Shown: positions 12,762 to 19,440 of the stretch, piece by piece
How the letters are laid out: each line of letters opens with the position of its first letter
Numbering within the stretch: the stretch's first letter is position 1
IMG/VR virus record: IMGVR_UViG_3300045919_000722
Location: 1-22,227 of that record
DNA: 22,227 bases
Origin: a virus
Direction: 5' to 3' (one strand)
Notes under the pieces: model-generated
What the model was told of the DNA's origin: nothing
The model's input: the letters and a program-made list of their open reading frames with translations, nothing else
Databases searched by the model: none
Position numbers and translations under genes: made by a program

Positions 12762-12926
12762 ATGACGGCAGGCCTTCTAGCAGCGGCGGCCTTCCTCCTG
12801 GTTATCGTGTCGGTGCTGTTTCAAACCGGCCCGTTCCACTCAACCGGGAAGATGACTGCGACGCTCATCTGTGCTGTATTTGCAGTCTTCTTCCTGCTCT
12901 ACTCGGTCAAGGTCTACACTCCGTGA
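12762..12926 (+). CDS. Small two-TM membrane protein, 54 aa
   Basis: ATG at 12762 starts two bases after the prkA stop, and the frame ends overlapping the GTG of the nucleotidyltransferase gene. The product begins MTAGLLAAAAFLLVIVSVLF (TM1), has a short polar HSTGKM turn and a second TM (TATLICAVFAVFFLLYSV). The ribosome-binding site is weak. Two further small membrane ORFs sit at 10159 and 14856 in similar junctions, so these may form a set of membrane tethers for the cassette proteins. No family recognised. Confidence 0.62.
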   Translation: MTAGLLAAAAFLLVIVSVLFQTGPFHSTGKMTATLICAVFAVFFLLYSVKVYTP

Positions 12927-13477
12927 AGCTTCGCGATCTCATACTTTGTAATAGCCACAACGATGGGACCAGATCTCTCTTTGAGAGTATCCTTGTTCCT
13001 GAAGTTGAGGCAGCTTTCAAAGATTGGAATCGCGCAGCCCCAAACGCAAGATGCGTCCTGATAGGCGGTATCGCGCTGTCGTTCTATGTCAAGCCGCGAA
13101 TGACCACCGACGCTGACCAGCTCTTTCTGTCGGCAGCCGACATTCCCACCGCTGCAGATGGTTTCAAGCGCACGAGACCGGGTGCGTTTATCCACAAAAA
13201 GACGCATGTTGAGATTGAGGTCCTGGTTCCATCAGCAATCAACATGACCGTAGAGCTTGCTCAAGTCATATTTGATCGTGCGCAGATTCATGATGAAATC
13301 CGTGTGGCAGAGCCCAGCGGCATCGTGGCCGCAAAACTTGGACGCTTCAAGCTTCGTGACCAGGCTGACATAGAAGAACTGTTAGAGCATTTCAAGATTG
13401 ACCTTGACCCTTATCCTCTGTCAGCAACCGAGCTTGCACGCTACGAGCAGCTTCGTCTACAACTGAGTAACCCATGA
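12923..13477 (+). CDS. Nucleotidyltransferase-fold protein (MNT/AbiEii-like)
   Basis: GTG at 12923 overlaps the preceding stop; AAGGT nine bases ahead supports it. The 184-residue protein has the minimal nucleotidyltransferase signature: a Gly-Gly turn (LIGGIALSFY, G48-G49), then R59-M-T-T-D63-A-D65, and a third acid in HVEIEVLVP (E97/E99). These bind Mg2+ and NTP in the fold. The C-terminus is helical (RDQADIEELLEHFKID). Related proteins include AbiEii toxins and MNT antitoxins, which modify tRNA or proteins. Codon use is visibly more A/T-ending (ATA, AGT, GAA, TTT) than in the flanking prkA and yeaH, suggesting recent insertion into the cassette. A defence or toxin-antitoxin type role is possible; no partner HEPN gene is adjacent. 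Confidence 0.75.
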   Translation: MKLRDLILCNSHNDGTRSLFESILVPEVEAAFKDWNRAAPNARCVLIGGIALSFYVKPRMTTDADQLFLSAADIPTAADGFKRTRPGAFIHKKTHVEIEVLVPSAINMTVELAQVIFDRAQIHDEIRVAEPSGIVAAKLGRFKLRDQADIEELLEHFKIDLDPYPLSATELARYEQLRLQLSNP

Positions 13478-14859
13478 CGACAAAGCCACCAGTCTCAGCG
13501 ACCTTCATCTTCGTCGATCGGCGCAAGACCGCCCGAGGCAAGTCCCTCGGCAACCGCAGCAAGCTCCTTGACCGCATCAAGGAGAGCATCCGCCAATCCA
13601 AGCCTGAGGACATAGATGCCGGCGGTGTAAAGGCGGCAACCGGCGGGGCAGCCGGCGCCAAGACCTTCACCAATCCTGTGAAGATCGCCCGCAATGCCCT
13701 ACACGAGCCGACCTACCACTACGACCCCAACAGCGGCGAGCGCGATATCGTGTTGGTGGGTAACGACACCTGGGAGCGCGGTGACGAGTTCCCGGTCAGC
13801 AGTGAGGGTGGCGGTAAGGGCGGTAAGGGTAAAGGCAAGGGTGAAGGCAACGGCCCCGGTGAGGATGGTGAGGATGACTTCATCATCAACATCTCCCGTG
13901 ATGAGTTCTACAACGTCTTCTTCGAGGACTGCGAGCTGCCCGATCTGCAGGAGACCTCCGAGAAGGAGCTGCCCGAAGCCGTCATGAAGCCGGCCGGCTA
14001 CCAGCGTGAAGGTAGCGCCGCTCAGCTCTCAGTCGTTCGCTCGTACCGCAACTCCATCGGCCGCCGCCACGCCTTGACCGCGGATTCAAGGTCTGAGCTG
14101 GAAGAGCTGGAAGAGGAGCTGGCGCTGCTCGATGAGCGGCTGGCAGGCAATCCCCTTGATAGTGCTGCCAACACCCGTTGGGTGGTAGTTGCTGCCCGTA
14201 TCGAGGAGCTGAAGGCCAAGATTGCTGCCACGCCCTTCTTTGAGCGGTTGGACCTACGCTACCGCAAGAGTGAGCGAGTGCAGGTAAAGTCGGCCGACGC
14301 TGTCCTCTTCATGCTGATGGACATCAGCGGCTCGATGGACGAGGACAAGAAGCGGGCCGCCCGCAAGTTCTTCTCGCTGCAGTACGCCTTCATCGCCAAG
14401 AAGTACCCGAACACCGACCTCGTCTTCATCCCCCATACCGACAGCGCCGAAGAGGTCGACGAGGAGGAGTTCTTTACGACTCGCAAGAGTGGTGGCACCG
14501 TCGTCTCTCCCGCCTTTGCTCTGGCCCACCAGATCATCAAGGCCCGCTACGACACCAACCAGACCAATATCTACCTCTCCTATGCCGGTGACGGTGACAA
14601 CTGGGACTCCGACAATCCCGAGGTCATCTCCGAGCTGGAGGAGAAGGGACTGCTGGGCAAGCTGAGGCATGCCGTCTATGTCCAGGTCGGTCACACCGCC
14701 GGTGGTGGCTTCTCCTACGGTACCAGCGTCTCGCTGTGGAACATAATGCAGTCGATCGCCAAGGGCAACCCGAAGCTGCACACCGTCAAGATCGCCGACG
14801 ACAGCGCTGTCTTCAGTGCCTTCCGGTCAATCTACTCAAAGGCCAAGGTCAAGGCATGA
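13474..14859 (+). CDS. yeaH: YeaH/YhbH (UPF0229) family protein with VWA domain
   Basis: ATG at 13474 overlaps the previous stop. The 461-residue product follows the YeaH layout. A basic N-terminus (FVDRRKTARGKSLGNRSKLL) is followed by a Gly/Lys-rich linker (about 109-130) and the conserved segment DEFYNVFFEDCELPDL. The C-terminal von Willebrand A domain has the MIDAS D283-ISGS, then FIPHTDSAEEVDEEEFF, SGGTVVSPA and DGDNWDSD (373-380). In E. coli, yeaG-yeaH form an operon and, with ycgB, are stress- and RpoS-linked. The pairing of an AAA+ protein with a VWA protein recalls MoxR-VWA chaperone systems. The MIDAS is complete, so metal-dependent partner binding is likely preserved. Confidence 0.94.
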   Translation: MTTKPPVSATFIFVDRRKTARGKSLGNRSKLLDRIKESIRQSKPEDIDAGGVKAATGGAAGAKTFTNPVKIARNALHEPTYHYDPNSGERDIVLVGNDTWERGDEFPVSSEGGGKGGKGKGKGEGNGPGEDGEDDFIINISRDEFYNVFFEDCELPDLQETSEKELPEAVMKPAGYQREGSAAQLSVVRSYRNSIGRRHALTADSRSELEELEEELALLDERLAGNPLDSAANTRWVVVAARIEELKAKIAATPFFERLDLRYRKSERVQVKSADAVLFMLMDISGSMDEDKKRAARKFFSLQYAFIAKKYPNTDLVFIPHTDSAEEVDEEEFFTTRKSGGTVVSPAFALAHQIIKARYDTNQTNIYLSYAGDGDNWDSDNPEVISELEEKGLLGKLRHAVYVQVGHTAGGGFSYGTSVSLWNIMQSIAKGNPKLHTVKIADDSAVFSAFRSIYSKAKVKA

Positions 14860-14975
14860 ACATCACCAAAGAAACAGGTGCCGTTATCGGTGTATCAGTC
14901 ATGCTCTTGGCGGGCATGGCGTGTCTTGGCGCGGTAATCGCCTTCCTCTGCTACATCCCGGAGTTCTTCAAATGA
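14856..14975 (+). CDS. Single-TM small membrane protein, 39 aa
   Basis: ATG at 14856 overlaps the yeaH stop and its TGA overlaps the SpoVR ATG (ATGA at both ends), a strong sign that the frame is real. The product has an N-terminal MNITKETGA and one TM helix (VIGVSVMLLAGMACLGAVIA, continuing FLCYIP). No family recognised. Its place between two cassette partners suggests a membrane-anchoring or regulatory small protein. Confidence 0.65.
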   Translation: MNITKETGAVIGVSVMLLAGMACLGAVIAFLCYIPEFFK

Positions 14976-16438
14976 GCGACCTGTACATCACCTCTCGCAC
15001 CGACTGGACCCCTGCCCTCATCGAGCAGGCCTACCGTGAAATCGAGAAGATCGCCCACGAGGAGCTGGAGCTGGAAGGGCTGCTCTATCCGAACCAGATC
15101 GAGATCATCGGTTCCGAGCAGATGCTGGATGCCTACGCCTCCATCGGCATGCCGGTGCACTACAGTCACTGGTCCTACGGCAAGGAGTTCCTGAAGAACG
15201 AGAAGGCCTATAACGGCGGCCGCATGGGCCTGGCCTACGAGATCGTCATCAACAGCGACCCATGCATCTCCTACCTCATGGAGGAGAACAGCATGCTGGC
15301 GCAGACGATGGTCATCGCCCACGCAGCCATTGGCCACAACGCCGTCTTCAAGAACAACGAGACCTTCAAGCAGTGGACCAACGCTGGCTCGATCATCGAC
15401 TACATGATCTTTGCCCGCGACTACATTCGCACCTGCGAGCACCGCTACGGCCCGCAGGAGGTGGAAGCCGTCCTCGACGCGGCACACGCCCTGGCACCGC
15501 ATGGCGTCGACAAGTTCAAGCGAAAGCACAAGCCTCGCATGACCGAAGAGACCCGTCTGAAGAAGCTTCTTGAGCAGGAAGAGCGCCGGCAGCGCGAGCT
15601 CGACATCATCATGAAGAAGACGAGCATGATGCCAGCAGCCGACTTCATCGAAGAAGACGAGCACATGGAAGAAGAAGAGAACCTGCTCTACTTCATCATG
15701 AAGAAGTCGCCGGCGCTGGAACCGTGGAAGCGGGAGATTATCCGCATCGTCTACAAGATCAACCAGTACTTCTACCCGCAGTCGCAGACACAGTACCTCA
15801 ACGAGGGCTACGCCTCCTTCTGCCACTACTATATCATGACACGGCTGGAAGAGAAGGGCATCCTCTCTCCCGACGCCTACATGGCGTTCCTCGATCACCA
15901 TGCCGGCGTCATCTACCAACCGACCTATGGTTCGCGCCACTACAGCGGCTTCAACCCGTACGCCATCGGCTTCGCCATCCTGATGGATGTCAAGCGCATC
16001 TGCGAGGCACCGACCGATGAGGATCGCGAGTGGTTCCCCCAGCTCATCGGGCGCAAGTGGCAGGATGCCGTCAAGGAAGCTGCCTTCGAGCACCGCGATG
16101 ACAGCTTCATCCAGCAGTACCTCTCCCCGAAGGTCATGCGCGACCTGCGCCTCTTCAGTATCAAGATGGAAGTTGACGACGGTGATGCCTCAGCCATCGT
16201 CTCTGAGATCCATGATGAGATCGGCTACAAGAACATCCGCGTCGCCTTGGCTCGGAGCAGAGAGCGCATTAACTTCGTGCCGCAGATCCGCGTTGTTGGT
16301 GCCGACCTTGAAGGCGACCGCATCTTGAAACTGAAGTACGAATCCTTCATGGGTCGTGAGATCGAGGTCGAGGACGCCAACTCTGTCACTGATATGGTTG
16401 ACTTCCTTTGGGGACATCCAGTCGAACTTGATTGCTGA
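14972..16438 (+). CDS. spoVR: SpoVR/YcgB family protein
   Basis: The 488-residue protein starts MSDLYITSRTDWTPALIEQA and is close in length to YcgB (about 510). Family-typical blocks are LYPNQIEIIGSEQMLDAYAS, GMPVHYSHWSYGKEF, GLAYEIVINSDPCISYLMEE, the HAAIGHNAVFKNN block, QSQTQYLNEGYASFCHYYI and YNPYAIGF-like FNPYAIGFAI. The conserved His and Glu residues (in HAAIGHN and LNEGYASFCH) look like a metal site, though no enzyme activity is established for the family as far as I know. SpoVR takes part in spore-cortex formation in Bacillus; in Proteobacteria it accompanies YeaG and YeaH. ATG at 14972 is set by the ATGA overlap; the frame is open upstream, but that part is a shadow of yeaH. Confidence 0.95.
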   Translation: MSDLYITSRTDWTPALIEQAYREIEKIAHEELELEGLLYPNQIEIIGSEQMLDAYASIGMPVHYSHWSYGKEFLKNEKAYNGGRMGLAYEIVINSDPCISYLMEENSMLAQTMVIAHAAIGHNAVFKNNETFKQWTNAGSIIDYMIFARDYIRTCEHRYGPQEVEAVLDAAHALAPHGVDKFKRKHKPRMTEETRLKKLLEQEERRQRELDIIMKKTSMMPAADFIEEDEHMEEEENLLYFIMKKSPALEPWKREIIRIVYKINQYFYPQSQTQYLNEGYASFCHYYIMTRLEEKGILSPDAYMAFLDHHAGVIYQPTYGSRHYSGFNPYAIGFAILMDVKRICEAPTDEDREWFPQLIGRKWQDAVKEAAFEHRDDSFIQQYLSPKVMRDLRLFSIKMEVDDGDASAIVSEIHDEIGYKNIRVALARSRERINFVPQIRVVGADLEGDRILKLKYESFMGREIEVEDANSVTDMVDFLWGHPVELDC

Positions 16439-16444
16439 GCCGCT

Positions 16445-16750
16445 ATGACACTACCATCAGTTGAACACCTCTTCTGGCTCCGTCACGATCCAGAGCGCTT
16501 TGAGTGGGCGCGCAACGCACTCATCAGTGACTACATCAAGAGCCTGCCAGAAGATCGCAGACACGCCGCCTATGCCATGCAGTGCAAGATCGACGTAGCC
16601 CGGATGAAGCTGAGCCCAGAAGAGTTCCTGGTCTGGATGCAGCGAGAGGCTGTTGAGCTGGGCGACAACCTGGCTGACCAGTTCTCCTTCATCAAGCACA
16701 AGATCGAAGATCTCAATGCCAGCGTGAAAGAGCTTGGATCAGGCGGATGA
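16445..16750 (+). CDS. DUF3135-like small protein
   Basis: ATG at 16445 starts six bases after the SpoVR stop. The 101-residue product begins with LFWLRHDPERFEWARNALIS, then SLPEDRRHAAYAMQCKIDVA. This resembles DUF3135 proteins, which share a DPE-x-FE-x2-R-x2-LI, PE-R-x5-L-x2-Q-x-x-ID pattern; the match is from memory and moderate. The C-terminus is helical. It ends the plus-strand cassette and overlaps the 3' end of the convergent desaturase gene by 38 nt, leaving no room for a separate terminator. Confidence 0.65.
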   Translation: MTLPSVEHLFWLRHDPERFEWARNALISDYIKSLPEDRRHAAYAMQCKIDVARMKLSPEEFLVWMQREAVELGDNLADQFSFIKHKIEDLNASVKELGSGG

Positions 16751-17456
16751 AGAGGTAGCCGCCGTCGAAGGATCCAAAGCGTGGATCCTTGGGACGATCG
16801 TGATGATGTCCGTGAAACCACTCGCCGCCGGTGAACATCAGCAGCTCCATCAGCGGTAGATCTCGAGGTCCCTTCTTACCATGCGCAAAGACATGGTGAA
16901 AGGAGCTTGCCAGGTGCAGCCAACCGACCGGTATTAGGTACCCAAAGATCAGCGCCATTGGCGATATCAGCCAGAAGAGCAGCGCCGTTGCAAGCACGAC
17001 CAGCGTGTAGTATCGATGCATAAATCTATGCAGCGGGTCACGATAAAGACGTATCAGAACACGTCGATCAAAGATCGTTGGGTTGTTTCTCTTCCACAGC
17101 AGGTACCACAAACCTGAGTAGTGTGGGTCTTTCTCGGTGTCGTAGTAGCGATGGTGTGAGGCATGCATCGCCGCCCATTGCACCGTTGATCCATAGACAC
17201 CGATCGTGCCAAGATAGGCAAGAATAAGGTGCCAATATCTTGGCACCCTGAAGGCGCGATGGCAGAAGAGGCGATGCATGCCAACAGTGACACCCATCAA
17301 CACCAAGAACGAGTTTACGGCGGCTAGTACCAACCACCAAGCGCTGATGGCGCCGACGCTGATGGAGTAACCCGCATATGCCATTGCCACCAAGCCGACA
17401 TACGACATGATCGGTGTTAGCACCAGTTGGTGGGTGAAAATGCGCGAGAGCTTCAT
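16713..17456 (-). CDS. Membrane fatty-acid desaturase (acyl-CoA Delta9 type)
   Basis: The 247-residue membrane protein has all three His boxes of the di-iron desaturases: H61-RLFC-H66, H98-AS-HH102 and H215-GH-HH219, plus an extra H181 region (WLHLASSFHH). Hydrophobic segments lie at about 14-56, 77-94 and 152-180, giving four TM helices with the boxes in the cytoplasm. Such enzymes use O2 and reduced ferredoxin or cytochrome b5 to add a cis double bond to an acyl chain. It is shorter than typical bacterial DesA/DesC proteins (about 300) but complete in motifs. ATG overlaps the stop of the upstream gene (ATGA). A phage copy may adjust host membrane fluidity; product position is unknown. Confidence 0.9.
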   Translation of the reverse strand: MKLSRIFTHQLVLTPIMSYVGLVAMAYAGYSISVGAISAWWLVLAAVNSFLVLMGVTVGMHRLFCHRAFRVPRYWHLILAYLGTIGVYGSTVQWAAMHASHHRYYDTEKDPHYSGLWYLLWKRNNPTIFDRRVLIRLYRDPLHRFMHRYYTLVVLATALLFWLISPMALIFGYLIPVGWLHLASSFHHVFAHGKKGPRDLPLMELLMFTGGEWFHGHHHDRPKDPRFGSFDGGYLFIRLIQALSRWH

Positions 17457-17995
17457 TTCGGTCGGGTGCTTTGTGCAAAGTCCAATAGGAGAACTCGAAG
17501 CGACATGGCGGTAAGTACCACTCCTGGTCTATCGACGCTGAAACACTGCTCTTCGTCGAAGAGCTTCTCTCCCACCTTGACCTGACCAAGACATACCAGT
17601 CCTCTGAATACGGACGGTAGCTCCATGGTCTCACCTTCCTTGAGGTCAAACTGGGTGACCTTTGGAATGCGGTGTGAGTTCATGCCTTCAGTTCCAGGAA
17701 TGCAGAGCCTTGTTGTTGGCTCAAGGTATCTGATAGTAAAGGTACCTTTGAGCCCGATAGGATCGTGATCGCATGATAGGATGCCTGGCACTCGGTCTGG
17801 ATGACGATCACCGTCAAGATAAAACTCGGCTCTACCCTTGGTGAAGTAGGTGACCGCCTCCGTCATCATCGTATCGCCTTTGACAGTCTGCCACGAGCCA
17901 GCAGGAAAGTCTCGAAAGGTAATGACCCAGCCAAAGGCACGCTTGAGACGGGTTCTATCCCGCCCTTCAGCATCGTGAAGGGTCTCGTAGATCAT
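17453..17995 (-). CDS. Hypothetical protein, possibly cupin-like beta fold
   Basis: The 180-residue protein is coupled to its neighbours on both sides by ATGA overlaps. It is beta-rich (FGWVITFRDFPAGSWQTV, AVTYFTKGRAEFYLDG, KGTFTIRYLEPTTRLCI), and its C-terminal half (GETMELPSVFRGLVCLGQVK, EEQCFSVDRPGVVLTAMS, LRVLLLDF) has the strand-turn rhythm of a cupin, without a clear metal-binding His pair. There is no signal peptide. It could be a small-molecule-binding or virion-associated protein. Not recognised with confidence. Confidence 0.72.
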   Translation of the reverse strand: MIYETLHDAEGRDRTRLKRAFGWVITFRDFPAGSWQTVKGDTMMTEAVTYFTKGRAEFYLDGDRHPDRVPGILSCDHDPIGLKGTFTIRYLEPTTRLCIPGTEGMNSHRIPKVTQFDLKEGETMELPSVFRGLVCLGQVKVGEKLFDEEQCFSVDRPGVVLTAMSLRVLLLDFAQSTRPK

Positions 17996-18354
17996 ACGCT
18001 ACTTTCTTTGATCTCCTCGAGGACCTGATAGACGATTGCTCTGAGGTATTCCTCGTTCATGTCACCGGCAATGTTGGAGCCCTCAGTTGGAAACACGTGC
18101 TCTGGTTCTGCATCTACCATGGCAAACGTACCGCTACCCGTTTCACCGACGGTAATAGTTCTTGTGGCTGGTGTCTTAGCGCGAAGCCAGGTAGATGTCG
18201 GTGCATGAAGGTTGACCCACTCCGCAAGGTCCTTCCTAGCGGGCGGCTGATGCAGGTTGAGCGACAGCGCCTGTCCCTCATGAGTGTAAGCAACAACCAT
18301 TGTTGCCTGATCTTCGTCAATGCTCTCAATCTTCCATGTATAGTCGTATGCCAT
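17992..18354 (-). CDS. Hypothetical tail-region protein, 120 aa
   Basis: ATG at 18354 (reading leftwards) gives MAYDYTWKIESIDEDQATMV, then beta-rich VAYTHEGQALSLNLHQPP and WVNLHAPTSTWL, and a helical end (EEYLRAIVYQVLEEIKESS). Similar small proteins beginning with a beta sandwich are often found beside tail-fibre genes in large phages, so a fibre-assembly or adhesin-linked role is likely by position. The family is not recognised. Spacing to the glycine-rich gene upstream is 21 nt. Confidence 0.72.
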   Translation of the reverse strand: MAYDYTWKIESIDEDQATMVVAYTHEGQALSLNLHQPPARKDLAEWVNLHAPTSTWLRAKTPATRTITVGETGSGTFAMVDAEPEHVFPTEGSNIAGDMNEEYLRAIVYQVLEEIKESSV

Positions 18355-18375
18355 GATGTTTCTCAGGTATGTTGA

Positions 18376-19416
18376 TTAGCCAAGTGTGCCAAGACGGGTG
18401 CCAGTGACCACCCATGTGATGTTGGAGTTGCCAGAGGTTGCTGCTCCAGCAGCGCCGCCAGCAGCGCCGTTGACAAAGCCAAGGTTGTAGAAAGCAGCTG
18501 ATGAGGTAGCTGGTGCGCCACCCGTTGCACCACCGGAGCCAAGGGCTCCACCCGTGCCACCCGCACCGCCTGCACAGATGCCGGTTGCGTTACTGGCAAA
18601 GCCACCGGCACCCACAGCTGCCAGAGTTCCAGTCGTACCCGTACCGGCTGCGAGATTCTGGCCGGTCGTGCCGCCCGCACCTGTAGATCCAGCACCGCCC
18701 GTTGAGACGCCGATACCACCGCGACCACCGCCACCGCCACCGCCAGGTGCCGTGTAGTAATCGGTGCTGATCGTCTTGCCAGTGCCTGAGCTGTAGGTGT
18801 AAGACCGCTTCTCTGCGCCACCGCCACCGCCACCGCCACCGCCACCGGCTACGGTGCCATTGTTGGTGATGCTGATGGCAAACTGAGCTCGTAGGCCAGC
18901 GCCGCCTGCAGAGCCGGCAACAGCGGCAACGAAGGAGTTAGCGACGATGTTGGGTACCTGAGCTCCAGCACCGCCTGCACCGCCTGCACCAACGATGAGA
19001 CCGTTGTTGACCAGCGTCAGCGTTGAGCCAGTTGGAATGGAGCCGGTATCAAAGCCGTAGCCCGCGGTAGTTGTCCCATAGAGGTAGATGCCGCTGTTGA
19101 CGGTGACTGTAGCGTTGAGCGCCGAGGTGCCGTTCCAGCCCGCCGCTATCGCGGCGGTACGCAGGTTGTAGTTTGCCGTATTGCTGGAGATGGTTGCCGT
19201 AAAGGTGAAGGTCTTTGAGGTACCGCGAAACATGCCCATCCGAATGGTGCTGCTCGTTGAGATCGGCGTTCCATCGGTAGCAGAGGTTGCCGTGGTTGAT
19301 GGCACATAACCGGTGGCACCACCACGATAATACTCTGATAGCGAGATGGGATTTACACCACCCGTAAACTCGGTTTGAATATCTGATAGCTTGAGAGCTG
19401 TGATTGGGACGGTCAT
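18376..19416 (-). CDS. Glycine-rich tail protein / adhesin-like (short paralogue)
   Basis: GGAG ten bases before the ATG at 19416 supports the start. The 346-residue protein opens with ALKLSDIQTEFTGG, SLSEYYRGGATGYVP and TIRMGMFRGTSK, an N-terminal module common in glycine-rich phage tail proteins. A beta-sandwich part (NTANYNLRTAAIAAGW, VTVNSGIYLYG) follows, then a long region rich in GG and GGG runs (about residues 140-330) and the end SNITWVVTGTRLGTLG. Poly-Gly runs like these form packed polyglycine-II helices in T-even gp38-type adhesins. It ends where the upstream paralogue continues into a further domain. Host receptor binding is the probable function. Confidence 0.82.
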   Translation of the reverse strand: MTVPITALKLSDIQTEFTGGVNPISLSEYYRGGATGYVPSTTATSATDGTPISTSSTIRMGMFRGTSKTFTFTATISSNTANYNLRTAAIAAGWNGTSALNATVTVNSGIYLYGTTTAGYGFDTGSIPTGSTLTLVNNGLIVGAGGAGGAGAQVPNIVANSFVAAVAGSAGGAGLRAQFAISITNNGTVAGGGGGGGGGGAEKRSYTYSSGTGKTISTDYYTAPGGGGGGGRGGIGVSTGGAGSTGAGGTTGQNLAAGTGTTGTLAAVGAGGFASNATGICAGGAGGTGGALGSGGATGGAPATSSAAFYNLGFVNGAAGGAAGAATSGNSNITWVVTGTRLGTLG

Positions 19417-19440
19417 TGAACTTGCTCCATTGCTGGCAGG

